Source of the DNA: DATATB01 sp036268995
GTDB lineage: Bacteria; Planctomycetota; Planctomycetia; Pirellulales; PNKZ01
Length of the DNA stretch: 64,000 nucleotides
Assembly: GCA_036268995.1 (NCBI GenBank)
Contig: DATATB010000137.1
Span: forward strand, 1 to 64,000
Direction: 5' to 3'
Shown here piece by piece: positions 1-8,936 of the stretch (positions are counted from its first letter, which is position 1; every line of letters starts with the position of its first letter). A program made the position numbers and the translations under genes. Under the pieces are notes generated by a model. That model had not been told where the DNA came from. It worked only from the letters and a program-made list of their open reading frames with translations, and did no database searches.

Positions 1-140
1 TTCCCCACGCCGCTCGGTTAGCCGGCGTTAGAACGGCTCTTTCAAGGTCTGACTTGGTTAACACCGCCGCGTCGAGCGCCGCGAGAGTACGCTTGATCGC
101 AAGCCGGGTTTTGGGTGGGAGTTTAGGCATGCGCAGGCGT

Positions 141-194
141 ACTCCATCATCCGATGGGCGAGGTATACATACCTCGCCCATCGGATGATGGAGT
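141..194. repeat. Long perfect palindrome A, TA-rich centre
   Basis: Two perfectly complementary 26-base arms (141-166 and 169-194) are separated by only 2 bases. The inner end of the arm reads gggcgaggtat. It lies downstream of the amidohydrolase stop and is the first of three such palindromes within 192 bases. There is no T-tract, so it does not look like an ordinary terminator. Function unknown. Confidence 0.9.
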
Positions 195-200
195 CATTGA

Positions 201-256
201 CCGCAGGTGCCAAGTGGCGAGCGGTATATATACCGCTCGCCACTTGGCACCTGCGG
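201..256. repeat. Long perfect palindrome B, TATATATA centre
   Basis: This is a 56-base perfect palindrome with 28-base arms (201-228 and 229-256), no loop, and centre ggtatatatacc. It starts 6 bases after palindrome A. The inner arm (gtggcgagcggtata) resembles those of A and C, but the outer arms are unrelated. It could extrude as a cruciform. Confidence 0.9.
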
Positions 257-300
257 CATCGAGTTCCCCCGTTGACGGCCGGCCTGCTAACTTTTTGCTT

Positions 301-332
301 GTGGCCACGTAGTATATATACTACGTGGCCAC
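301..332. repeat. Perfect palindrome C, TATATATA centre
   Basis: This is a 32-base perfect palindrome with 16-base arms (301-316 and 317-332), no loop, and centre agtatatatact. It is the third member of the cluster. The arm begins gtggc and ends gtata, as the inner arm of palindrome B does. Apart from these palindromes I see no coding sequence in 1-428. Confidence 0.88.
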
Positions 333-428
333 GGCGGGCGAAGATAGTATTTCCGGCATCGCCGCGGCGTTTTTCATGACGTGGCGGGCGTAGTCATGTA
401 GGGGGGGGCTGCGAGCGGCCTTTACCCG

Positions 429-1712
429 TTAGTTAGACGCAGTGTCCCCGGCCTTCACGATCCCGCCTTGGAGCACGGCGATGAAGCGCTTGCGGTCTTC
501 GAGGAGGTGGATGTTGGCGGCCACGTCGCCGTCGACGATGAGGATGTCGGCCAGCTTGCCGGCGGCGAGAGTGCCGAGTTCGTGGGCGCGGCCGAGGATC
601 TCGGCGCCGGTCTGGGTGGCGCAGCGGATCACTTCCAGCGGCGTGAAGCCGACATGGTCGACGAAGAAACTCAGTTCGCGGGCGTAATCGCCGTGCGGGT
701 TCCAGGCAAAGCCGTAGTCGCCGCCCAAACCCAGCCGGCCGCCGGCCCGCAAGATCATCCGGGCGCTTTCGGTGCCCCCCTCGAGCGTCTCCTTGTGGCC
801 GTCGATCACGCGCTGCGAAAAGCCGAACTCCGGCCCGCGCTCGATGCTGGCCAACTCAAAATAAAGGGCCGGCACCACCGGCACGTCGCGCTCCAGCAGC
901 AGGTCCAGGGCTTCGGCATCCATGAACGTGCCATGCTCGAGCGTGTCGTAGCCGGCCCGGAGGGCGTTTTTGATGCCCTGGTTCGCCCGGCAGTGGCCCG
1001 TGACTTTCAGCCCGTGATTGTGCGCCGTTTGCACCACGGCGTGCATTTCTTCAAACGTCATGCAGAGCGTGTGATGGTCGTTGGCGTCGGGGGCGGCGGC
1101 GTCGCCGGTGGGATACGTCTTGACCCACTCGACGCCGTCCTTGACCAGCTTGCGCACGGCGGCCCGAGCTTCGTCGGCGCCGTTCACGAGCAGCACGAGG
1201 CCGTCCATGCCGATCTTGCGGAAGTCCGGGTTCCAATCCATCAGCCCGCCCACGCCGCAGATTTCGCGACCGCTGGCAGCCAGCCGCGGGCCGGGGACCA
1301 GGTCGTTCTCGATGGCCTTCTTCAGCCACACGTCGACGTTGAACAGGCAGCCGCCGCTGCGGGCCGCCGTGTAGCCACACTCCAGCGCCAGCCGGGCATT
1401 GCAGGCGGCCAGCAGCGTGACGTACTCGACCGGATACTTGATGTCGAGATCTTCGAGCGCCGCCACGTTGAAGTACGTGGGATGGAAATGGGCCTCGACC
1501 AGGCCCGGCATGATCGTGCCGCCACGGGCATCGATTGTCCGGATCTGGGGACTTTGGGCCTCAGCTGGCAATGACGGAGCGGCCGCAGCCGGACCGGCAT
1601 AGTGGATGCGGCCATCGCGGGCAATGAGCACCGCATCCTTGATCGGCGGCGCGCCGGTGCCGTCGATCAGTTGGCCGTGCTCGACGCGTAGCCAGCCGGT
1701 GGCGGCTTGCAT
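429..1712 (-). CDS. Metal-dependent amidohydrolase (imidazolonepropionase-like family)
   Basis: 427-residue amidohydrolase-superfamily protein, expected to hydrolyse an amide or cyclic amide/ester bond in the cytoplasm. The substrate is not predictable. Visible metal-site elements are the HxH pair after the first strand (H75, H77), a candidate carbamylated lysine in VKTYP (K198), H240 in VTGHCRA, H260 in TLEHGT and the late aspartate D332 in GGDYGF, in the order usual for the family. The N-terminal small beta domain (LIDGTGAPP) is typical. The start has a good AGGAG 6 bases upstream. No signal peptide is seen. The alpha/beta hydrolase lies upstream on the same strand, across a repeat element. 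Confidence 0.85.
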   Translation of the reverse strand: MQAATGWLRVEHGQLIDGTGAPPIKDAVLIARDGRIHYAGPAAAAPSLPAEAQSPQIRTIDARGGTIMPGLVEAHFHPTYFNVAALEDLDIKYPVEYVTLLAACNARLALECGYTAARSGGCLFNVDVWLKKAIENDLVPGPRLAASGREICGVGGLMDWNPDFRKIGMDGLVLLVNGADEARAAVRKLVKDGVEWVKTYPTGDAAAPDANDHHTLCMTFEEMHAVVQTAHNHGLKVTGHCRANQGIKNALRAGYDTLEHGTFMDAEALDLLLERDVPVVPALYFELASIERGPEFGFSQRVIDGHKETLEGGTESARMILRAGGRLGLGGDYGFAWNPHGDYARELSFFVDHVGFTPLEVIRCATQTGAEILGRAHELGTLAAGKLADILIVDGDVAANIHLLEDRKRFIAVLQGGIVKAGDTASN

Positions 1713-1758
1713 GTAAAACTCCTGAAGGCGTCCCCTGACCCCGCGCGCAAGTGCCTAC

Positions 1759-1857
1759 GGATCGACCGAAAAATAACTTCCGTTTTTTTTAGCCCCTCAC
1801 CCTGCCCTCTCCCGCAAGGGGCGAGGGGTTGCGGAGAAGTTATTTTTCGGTCGATCC
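1759..1857. repeat. Inverted-repeat element with 22-bp arms
   Basis: Perfect 22-base arms (1759-1780 and 1836-1857, core gaccgaaaaataactt) enclose a T8 run and an inner imperfect hairpin (cccctc at 1793 with gagggg at 1823). The core is the ctctcccgcaaggggcgag type of sequence that recurs in many bacterial genomes. It sits exactly between two same-strand genes, and its end touches the hydrolase stop codon. It is probably a MITE- or REP-like unit and could act as a terminator. Confidence 0.75.
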
Positions 1858-2717
1858 TACGGTGGCCCGAGCGTGGAGAGAAAGGTCGTGACGAGGTTCA
1901 ATACTTCCTGCGTCCGCGTGCTGTGCATCAAATGTTGCGCGCCGGCGAGTTTGATCAGACTCAAATCGGCTGCGACCGAGTGGGCGAACTCGGCGTCGCC
2001 GTCGGTGAGCATGCCGCCCGCCGCCGGATCGGCTTGCAACACCAGTGCCGGTCGCGTGAGCCGAGCGAGAACCTGACGCTCATCGTAGCTGGCCAGCCAC
2101 CCGCCATCCAGAATCGCTTCGATCGCTTGCGGCGCGACTCCGCGCAGGCAATCGGCCATGTATCGCAGGGCAACTGGACCGCGCATCCGGCCAAGGCAAA
2201 AATCCTCGCCGCTGGCCGGGTCGCGGAACTTGACGGCGGCAAGTTGCTCGACCAGTTGCGGCAGAGGCTGCCGCGAGCCAGCCAGCGGAGCCAGCGCACT
2301 GAAATAGCCGTGCCAGCGAGTCTCGCGGATCCGTCGGCCCATGGTTTGAAACGGCGGGTCTTCCAGGATTACGGCCTGCACCTGGTCGGGAAGCTGCGCG
2401 GCCGCGCCGGCTGCCACCATCGCCCCCAACGAATGGCCGTAGAGCACCACCGGGTGCCGGACGTCAGCCTTCAGCCAATCGACCACGTCGGAAAGATAGT
2501 CGCACACGCGGTAGCCGCAGGCCGGATGCGACGAGCCGCCATGTCCGCGCAGATCGACCGCGATGGTGGTGAAATGGGTCGCCAGAGGCATCAGCAGCGG
2601 CAGAAACGTGTCGCCGCGGCGCAGCACTCCGTGCAAAAACACGAGGTACGTGTCGCCATGCCCGCAGCGGCGATAGGCAAGCGTGGCGTCGTGACCTTCC
2701 CAATGGCTGACAATCAT
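1857..2717 (-). CDS. Alpha/beta-fold hydrolase
   Basis: 286-residue alpha/beta hydrolase. The oxyanion-hole motif FLHGVLRRGD, the VDLRGHGGSSHP segment, the nucleophile elbow YGHSLGAMVA (catalytic Ser) and the late histidine in GAQHLMH are all present, so the Ser-Asp-His triad looks complete. The substrate is unknown; it is a small-molecule esterase or lyase-type member rather than a lipase with a signal peptide. The frame stays open upstream, but the upstream part has no family similarity and overlaps the divergent regulator, so the start at MIVSHWEG is chosen. No strong ribosome binding site supports that choice. The divergent GntR gene begins 157 bp away and may regulate it. Confidence 0.8.
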   Translation of the reverse strand: MIVSHWEGHDATLAYRRCGHGDTYLVFLHGVLRRGDTFLPLLMPLATHFTTIAVDLRGHGGSSHPACGYRVCDYLSDVVDWLKADVRHPVVLYGHSLGAMVAAGAAAQLPDQVQAVILEDPPFQTMGRRIRETRWHGYFSALAPLAGSRQPLPQLVEQLAAVKFRDPASGEDFCLGRMRGPVALRYMADCLRGVAPQAIEAILDGGWLASYDERQVLARLTRPALVLQADPAAGGMLTDGDAEFAHSVAADLSLIKLAGAQHLMHSTRTQEVLNLVTTFLSTLGPP

Positions 2718-2874
2718 GGAACGGGGCCCAGGCTCGCAGTCTCGGCCGATTTCGCGCAGCGACATCTTGTCGCAACGCATCGGCCGGATTACGCTGCATC
2801 CTGCATGCAGCATGGAGCGTGCAGGCACTTTAGGCGGACGACTCCCGCCTGTCAATCGATCGGAGCAGACGCGT

Positions 2875-3600
2875 ATGCGTGATCGAAGCATTGTTGCCGC
2901 CGGCAGACCCATTCGCCGGCAGTCGCTCGCCGATTCGGTGTTCGAAACCCTGGTCGAGGCGATTGTCACGGGCCGATTGGCACCGGGCGAAGAATTGAGC
3001 GCGGTGGCCCTATCGGCCCAGTTGCAGGTCAGCCGCACGCCCGTGACCGAGGCCTTGCAGCGTTTGGAACACGATGGCCTGGTCGTGCAGACGGCCAACC
3101 ATCCACCGCGGGTCGTGCGGCTGGCTCCGCAGGATATTGACGAAATTTACGAACTCCGGCTGCACCTGGAAGCCGCCGCCGCAGAACGGGCGGCCACCCG
3201 CATCGATCCGGCCATGCTGGCCATGCTTCGCACGCGCGCCGCGCAGATCGAAGCCGCGCGAGATTCTATGGACTGGGCCACGCAGGCAATCGAGTTTGAC
3301 TTGCAGTTTCACGACACGGTTGCCCAATGCGCTGGCAATCGGCGGCTGGCTCGCGACATCGAGCGTTATCGCCGGCTCGTCCGCTCGTTCTGCCGCTTGA
3401 CCGGCAGCCGCGAGAACCTGGAAGCGGCCTTTGGCGAGCACCTGGCCATCCTCGACGCGCTGGAGGCACGCCAGCCAGCCGCCGCGCGCAAGGCCATGAC
3501 GGCACACATTCGCCGGCGCAAAGAGGTTGTCCTGCGCGAATTGGCCGCGGCGCCGGAGCCAGCGGATCGAAAGCTCCTTTCACCTACTTCGTCAGAGTAA
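2875..3600 (+). CDS. GntR-family (FCD subfamily) transcriptional regulator
   Basis: 241-residue one-domain-each regulator. An N-terminal winged helix (about residues 15-80: VFETLVEAIVTGRLAPGEEL, then AQLQVSRTPVTEALQRLEHDGL) is followed by an all-helical FCD effector domain (residues 90-225) with the DIDEIYELRLHLE entry and a FHDTVAQCAGN metal/ligand segment. ATG 2875 is preceded by GGAG. An upstream extension of the frame is not supported. It is divergent from the alpha/beta hydrolase and followed after 6 bp by the giant secreted fusion gene, so either could be its target. The ligand is unknown, probably a carboxylate as for FadR relatives. Confidence 0.88.
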   Translation: MRDRSIVAAGRPIRRQSLADSVFETLVEAIVTGRLAPGEELSAVALSAQLQVSRTPVTEALQRLEHDGLVVQTANHPPRVVRLAPQDIDEIYELRLHLEAAAAERAATRIDPAMLAMLRTRAAQIEAARDSMDWATQAIEFDLQFHDTVAQCAGNRRLARDIERYRRLVRSFCRLTGSRENLEAAFGEHLAILDALEARQPAAARKAMTAHIRRRKEVVLRELAAAPEPADRKLLSPTSSE

Positions 3601-3606
3601 TCCTAC

Positions 3607-6600
3607 ATGCTTGCGACCAGTCCCATCCTGCGTGCCTGCCTGTTTTTTTCGGCCTTGCTGACGGCGGTCTGGCAGTCGGCGTCTGCCGCGGCGCCACCGG
3701 CGGCTAAGCCCAAAACGGATCCGGCAGCGCTGTTTGCCCGTGACCGGCTGATCGCCTGGTGTATTGTTCCGTTCGATGCGAAGAAGCGCGGGCCGGAAGA
3801 ACGTGCCGCGATGCTCGAGAGCCTGGGCCTCAAGCATTTTGCCTACGACTGGCGGGCCGAGCACATTCCCACGTTCGATGCCGAGCTGGCCGCTCTCAAG
3901 CGGCATGGCATTGCGCTGGATGCCTTTTGGTTTCCAGGCGCGCTCGACGCCCATGCAAAGGTCATTCTCGATCTGCTCGCGCGGCATCAGCTCAAGCCGC
4001 AGCTTTGGGTGACCGGCGGCGGAGCCCCCACGCACTCGCCCGACGAGCAGCGGGCGCGCGTCGCGGCCGAGGCTGCCCGGCTGCGACCGATTGCGGAAGC
4101 GGCCGGCCGCATCGGCTGCACCGTTGGACTCTACAACCACGGCGGCTGGTTCGGCGAGCCGGAAAATCAATTGGCGATTCTTGCCGAACTCAAGCTGCCT
4201 AACGTGGGCCTCGTCTACAACCTGCACCACGGCCATGCCCACGTCGATCGCTTCGCCGAGCTGCTAGCCAAGATGCAGCCACACCTGTTGTGCGTGAACT
4301 TGAACGGCATGGACCGCGACGCCGAACAGCATGGCAACAAGATCATGCCGCTGGGGCAAGGCAAGCTCGACCTGGAGCTGCTGAAGACGCTTGTGGCCAG
4401 CGGCTATCCGGGGCCGATCGGCATTCTGGGCCACACGATGGATGATGCCCAGCAGCGGCTGCTCGACAATCTCGACGGCCTGGACTGGCTGGTTAAGCAA
4501 TTGCAAGGTCAGCCGGCCGGCCCACGTCCGCAGCCTCGCACCTGGCGCCGCGCGCCTGCCGGCAAAACGGCATCCGCCGGCAAACCGAACCAGTGGATGA
4601 TCGAAGGCCGCAACGAATATCGCCAGCAGCCGCTTACTGTGGCTTGCACGGTGCAGCTCGAGCCGCACGCCACGTACAACATCATTGCCGCTTGCGATAC
4701 GAAGAACTCGGGCACGCATTGGGAACTGTTTACGATGCCCGGCAGCGGCTATCTGACCGCTTATTTGCCCGGCATGCGGCCAGACCATGTGCATTCCAAG
4801 GTAAACGTCTGCGACCGCAAGCCGCACCACGTGGGCCTGATGCTCGAAGCCCAGCGGGCGCGGCTGTTGGTTGACGGCAAGGTGGTCGCCGAGCAAGCGA
4901 TGGAGACCACGAATCGGGCGTCGAAGCCGGGTCCGCTGGCAGTTGGCCGGCTGGTGGAAGGCACGATTGATTGTGCCGGCGAGGTTCGCTCCCTGCATTT
5001 GCTGCGCGGAGTTGTAGAAGAAGCTGCTCGGCATGGCGCGGGTTCCGCGCTGCCGGGGCCGGCGACGCTCGGATTGTGGAAGTTTACGGAAGCCAAATCC
5101 GAGCAAGTGGCCGATGCCTCGCCTCTGCACAATCCGGCCCGGCGGACGACTGGCGTCGAGACTTCGCCCATGCCGCCCCCGGGCATGCATCTGGCATCGA
5201 CCGATGCCCGGCTGCGAATGCAATTGATCGACCGCTCGCCCGACCAGGCTTACATGGCGCTTAAGGCCGACGGGGCGGGCCGGTTGTTTGTCGGCGGACG
5301 CGAGGCGGTGTTCGTCTTCGAGCCGGATGGCCACGGCGGATTTCGCCCGCGCCAAACGCTGCTGCGCTTCGGCGAAGACTCGATCATCATCGGGCTGGAA
5401 CTGCGCGGAGACGATTTGTACGTGATGACCGGCGGCGCGTTGTATGTGGTGCCCGAGGGACGCACGCGGCGCACCGGGCTGAAGCCGCGGCGAATTCTGT
5501 GGGGTTTGCCGCTCGACTTGCACGTCAGCTTTCATTGCCTGGCGTGGGGACCGCAGGGCGATTTGTATCTCGATCATGGCGATCCGCTGCTGAGCTACGT
5601 GAATTGGCAACGGCCCGGCAATTGGGGGCACTGGACGCTGTTTGCCGGCCGCGAAAATCGGCCATTGGTTTACAACGGTGCCGGCGGCGTGCTGCGGATG
5701 CGGCCCGACGGCGACCGGTTGCAGGCGATTGCCGGCGGGTTGCGTGGCCCGGTGGGGTTGGCCTTCGACGATCGCTGGGATCTGTTCACCAACGACAACG
5801 ACCACGAAAGCCGGCCCGACCAGTTTGCCCCCTGTCGGCTGCTGCACGTGGTGCCGCACGTCGATTTCGGCTGGCCACGCGGCTGGATGGCTTCGAAGAA
5901 TCCGGATCGGGCCGATCTGATCGAGCCGATGACGGCCGATTTGGGCCGCGGCGTGCCGTGCGACCTGCTGTATTTTGACGAGCCGTCGTGGCCGGCCGAA
6001 TATCGCCGGCGGCTGCTGATGTGCCGCTGGGGCAGCGCGATCGTCGGCAGCTATCCGCTGGTGCCCCGCGGGGCCAGCTTCAGCACCAACGAGCAAGTGT
6101 TCCTTTCGGGCAGCGAGAACGCCCGGCCGGTCGGGATCACCGTCGATCCGCAGGGCCGGATGTTTGTCAGCAGCTTGTACATGGCCGGCAACGCGGCCTC
6201 GCCGCACTGCGCCAGCGACGTGGTGATGATCGTGCCTGGCGAGCCGGGAGCGCTGCCGACCGGAGTACCTCAGCCGCCTGGCAAGGACACGAGCGAGCTG
6301 ACCGACGCCGAGCTGTGGCAGCAATTGGCCGCCGGCGGTTGGGAGCGTCGTCGGCGCGCGCATCACGAGATTCTGCGTCGCGGCGGCGGGCTGCTCGACG
6401 ATTCTGCGCGGCGATTCTGCGCGGCCGATGAGACCGCCCCCGAGTTCTTGAACCTGGCCTGGCTGGCCGGCCGCAGCGGTCGGCAGTACGTGGCGGCGCG
6501 GTTGTCGCGAATGGCTGCTTCGGCCGATGCCGGACAACGGGCGCAAGCCCTGCGAATTTTCACGGAGTATCCGGCATTGCAGCCGTCTCGGGCCTTGATG

Positions 6601-8202
6601 GAGAGCCGCTTGAGCGATGCCGATGCGGCCGTGCGTTTGGCGGCCTTGGAATTCTTCTTCACCGATCGCCCTGGTGATTCGGTACAGCCGCTGCCGCTGG
6701 AGCCGGTCGCACGGCTGGCGGCCGATGCGGATACCTATCTACGGCAGATTGCCGCGCGGCTATTGAGCCTCCGAGCCGCGGACGCGGAACTGCGGGATTT
6801 GTCCCAAGGAGCCGAGGCTGCGAGTCGCTTGGCTGCCGTGTTGGCGGCCGGTATGCGGCTGACAACGCCGCCCGCCGGCGAGCGGACGCTGGCCGCGATC
6901 AAGCTTTTCTATCCCCAGGACAATGCGTTCTTTCGCAGCCAACTCAAGTACGCGGATGTTGGCGAGCCGATCGACTTGCGAGAATTCGGCCCGATCGGCG
7001 GCTTTATGACCTCCGAGCGTTGGAAGTTACTGGGGCCGGCCGCCGATCAGGCGATGTTCAAGCTGCTGGACGCCGCGCTGGCGGATAAAGACGACCGCGT
7101 CGCGCTGGAAGCGGTGCACTATCTGCACCTGCTCGATGATCCGCGCAGCGAGCCGCAACTGGCGAGCACGGTCGAGCGCGTCTGGCGCGATCGGCTGCGG
7201 CCGCACCCGGCCATTGCGGTTAAACAGATTTGGCTGCTTGGCCCGCTGGCGGCCGATGCCGCTGCTGCCGTCAAGCTCAACGAAAACACGATCGATCTGG
7301 CGGCCGCTTATGCCACGCCGGACGGCTCGCAGCATTGGCGCAAGGTGCCGGCGGGCGCGGGCAATGGGATTCCGATCGTGGCCGCGCACGGCTCCGGCCC
7401 CTGGCATGTTTATGGCACCTTCACGTTGCAAAGCCAGAAGCGTCAGAAGGCAATCCTCGGATTGTCATGGCCGGGGTTTGCAGAGATGCGGCTGGGCGGC
7501 CGGCCAATCGCTTGGGACAAATCCGGTGAAGGCAGTCGGCAGGCCCTGATCGACTTGCAAGCGGGCAGCAATGACGTCGTCATGGACTTGAGTGGCGATC
7601 GGAGCAGCCCGGCCTCGCTGGCAATCACCTGCACGGCGGCCGGAGGTATTAGTGCCGAACTGCCCGAGCAGATCACCGGGGCGCTGCTGGCCGAGCGGCT
7701 GCGCGAGGCGGCGGCCGGCGGTAAAGGGGTTGCGATCCCGCGGGAACTGGCCGAGGCCGACTGGCCGGCGGAAGTGCGTCGGGCCGACGTGGGGCATGGC
7801 CGGCAGTTATTCGCGACGCTAGGGTGTGCCAAGTGCCATGCGATTTCGCCCGAGCAGGCCGGGGGCGGCGCGCCCAGCCTGGCCGAGGCCCGGCGGCGGT
7901 TCAATCTGGCCCATCTGGTCGAGTCGATTCTCCTGCCGAGCAAGCAGGTCGCCGAGCCGTTTCGGGCTTCCACACTGGTGATGGACGACGGGCGGGTTCT
8001 CTCGGGCCTGATCGTGGCCGAGTCGGCCGATAGCATCGAGCTGCTCTTGGCCGACGGTTCGCGCCGCACGCTACGGCCGGGCGACATTGAAGATCGCAGC
8101 CGGGGCGACCAATCGCCCATGCCGCAGGGCATTGTCAAAAGCGTGGCCGAACTGCGCGATCTGCTCGGCTACCTGACCAGCGATCGCCCCCGGCCGCCGT
8201 GA
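3607..8202 (+). CDS. Secreted TIM-barrel / LamG-like / PVC dehydrogenase / HEAT / cytochrome c fusion
   Basis: 1531-residue exported multidomain protein. A signal peptide (residues 1-27, ending SASAAAPP) leads into a sugar-phosphate isomerase/epimerase-like TIM barrel (about 35-300, with VGLYNHGGW and LCVNLNGMD). Next come a concanavalin-like LamG-type beta domain (about 325-510), a membrane-bound-dehydrogenase-type beta propeller of the PVC glucose/sorbosone dehydrogenase group (about 540-890), HEAT-like helices (about 900-1180), a second beta-rich region, and a C-terminal haem-binding module with one CxxCH (GCAKCH, near residue 1407) followed by the planctomycete SPMPQGI tail. It probably oxidises a carbohydrate or polyol in the periplasm and passes electrons to its own haem. 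It lies 6 bp after the GntR gene. Confidence 0.85.
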   Translation: MLATSPILRACLFFSALLTAVWQSASAAAPPAAKPKTDPAALFARDRLIAWCIVPFDAKKRGPEERAAMLESLGLKHFAYDWRAEHIPTFDAELAALKRHGIALDAFWFPGALDAHAKVILDLLARHQLKPQLWVTGGGAPTHSPDEQRARVAAEAARLRPIAEAAGRIGCTVGLYNHGGWFGEPENQLAILAELKLPNVGLVYNLHHGHAHVDRFAELLAKMQPHLLCVNLNGMDRDAEQHGNKIMPLGQGKLDLELLKTLVASGYPGPIGILGHTMDDAQQRLLDNLDGLDWLVKQLQGQPAGPRPQPRTWRRAPAGKTASAGKPNQWMIEGRNEYRQQPLTVACTVQLEPHATYNIIAACDTKNSGTHWELFTMPGSGYLTAYLPGMRPDHVHSKVNVCDRKPHHVGLMLEAQRARLLVDGKVVAEQAMETTNRASKPGPLAVGRLVEGTIDCAGEVRSLHLLRGVVEEAARHGAGSALPGPATLGLWKFTEAKSEQVADASPLHNPARRTTGVETSPMPPPGMHLASTDARLRMQLIDRSPDQAYMALKADGAGRLFVGGREAVFVFEPDGHGGFRPRQTLLRFGEDSIIIGLELRGDDLYVMTGGALYVVPEGRTRRTGLKPRRILWGLPLDLHVSFHCLAWGPQGDLYLDHGDPLLSYVNWQRPGNWGHWTLFAGRENRPLVYNGAGGVLRMRPDGDRLQAIAGGLRGPVGLAFDDRWDLFTNDNDHESRPDQFAPCRLLHVVPHVDFGWPRGWMASKNPDRADLIEPMTADLGRGVPCDLLYFDEPSWPAEYRRRLLMCRWGSAIVGSYPLVPRGASFSTNEQVFLSGSENARPVGITVDPQGRMFVSSLYMAGNAASPHCASDVVMIVPGEPGALPTGVPQPPGKDTSELTDAELWQQLAAGGWERRRRAHHEILRRGGGLLDDSARRFCAADETAPEFLNLAWLAGRSGRQYVAARLSRMAASADAGQRAQALRIFTEYPALQPSRALMESRLSDADAAVRLAALEFFFTDRPGDSVQPLPLEPVARLAADADTYLRQIAARLLSLRAADAELRDLSQGAEAASRLAAVLAAGMRLTTPPAGERTLAAIKLFYPQDNAFFRSQLKYADVGEPIDLREFGPIGGFMTSERWKLLGPAADQAMFKLLDAALADKDDRVALEAVHYLHLLDDPRSEPQLASTVERVWRDRLRPHPAIAVKQIWLLGPLAADAAAAVKLNENTIDLAAAYATPDGSQHWRKVPAGAGNGIPIVAAHGSGPWHVYGTFTLQSQKRQKAILGLSWPGFAEMRLGGRPIAWDKSGEGSRQALIDLQAGSNDVVMDLSGDRSSPASLAITCTAAGGISAELPEQITGALLAERLREAAAGGKGVAIPRELAEADWPAEVRRADVGHGRQLFATLGCAKCHAISPEQAGGGAPSLAEARRRFNLAHLVESILLPSKQVAEPFRASTLVMDDGRVLSGLIVAESADSIELLLADGSRRTLRPGDIEDRSRGDQSPMPQGIVKSVAELRDLLGYLTSDRPRPP

Positions 8203-8222
8203 ATGGCGGGTCGGCTGCCGGG

Positions 8223-8253
8223 AACTCCCCAGGCTGACGCCATGGGGCTCGCC
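8223..8253 (-). repeat. 31-bp dispersed palindromic repeat, copy 1
   Basis: In reverse complement this is a 29/31 match to 37515-37545. The core is a stem pairing agcccc with gggg across ggcgtcag. It is intergenic, between the cytochrome fusion and apt. Confidence 0.75.
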
Positions 8254-8395
8254 GGGCACGTGCTTTGGCTTGTTTGATGCTGCTTCTGGCTGGCTTCGAT
8301 CGGCCCGAATGCCTATATTCCATACGCCGCAGTCAGGCGATGCGGTGGCGGTGTCCCCTGCTGACGAACGAATCGACCTCGGGAACCTTTCGCGC

Positions 8396-8929
8396 ATGAA
8401 TCCTGCTGCCGCAGTCCAGTTGAGCGATTTTATCCGCTCGATTCCCGACTTTCCCAAGCCGGGCATCCTGTTTCGCGACATTACGCCGCTGTTGGCGTCG
8501 GCCGATGCCTTTCGCGAGGCGATCGGCCAACTGGCCCGGCGTTATCAGAACGCCAATGTTGACCTGGTGGCGGCGGCCGAGGCCCGCGGCTTCATCTTTG
8601 CCGCTCCGCTGGCCCTGGAGTTGAACGCCGGCTTCATTCCGGTCCGCAAGCCGGGCAAGCTGCCGTTCGATCGGCACAGCTTCGAGTATGCCCTGGAGTA
8701 CGGGACCGACACGCTCGAAGTGCACGTCGATGGCTTTGCTCCGGGCCAACGGGTGCTGCTGGTCGACGACCTGTTGGCCACCGGTGGCACGATGGAGGCC
8801 TGCTGTCGGCTGGTCGAGCATGCGGGAGCGGTGGTCGCCGGGTGTGCGTTTGTGATCGAGCTCACCGGCTTGAACGGCGCCGCGCGGCTGGCCAAGTACA
8901 ACCCATTCAGTCTGTTGCAATACGACTGA
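8396..8929 (+). CDS. apt: Adenine phosphoribosyltransferase
   Basis: 177-residue enzyme converting adenine and PRPP to AMP (purine salvage, cytoplasm). It shows the family start IPDFPKPGILFRDITPLL, AAEARGFIF, RKPGKLP, and the PRPP-binding loop VLLVDDLLATGGTMEA. Length is normal. The frame is open further upstream, but homology begins just after MNPAAAVQLSDFI, so ATG 8396 is chosen. It is followed after 7 bp by a Gfo/Idh oxidoreductase, probably cotranscribed. Confidence 0.95.
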   Translation: MNPAAAVQLSDFIRSIPDFPKPGILFRDITPLLASADAFREAIGQLARRYQNANVDLVAAAEARGFIFAAPLALELNAGFIPVRKPGKLPFDRHSFEYALEYGTDTLEVHVDGFAPGQRVLLVDDLLATGGTMEACCRLVEHAGAVVAGCAFVIELTGLNGAARLAKYNPFSLLQYD

Positions 8930-8936
8930 CGCAACC

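Noticed and set aside
432..438. GTTAGAC resembling an integron attC core site
   Set aside because: It overlaps the end of the amidohydrolase coding sequence, no partner RYYYAAC site at suitable spacing was found, and no integrase is visible.
468..1574. Long plus-strand reading frame opposite the amidohydrolase
   Set aside because: No family similarity; explained by high GC and codon bias of the real gene. The same applies to frames opposite the cytochrome fusion, bamA, purA and others.
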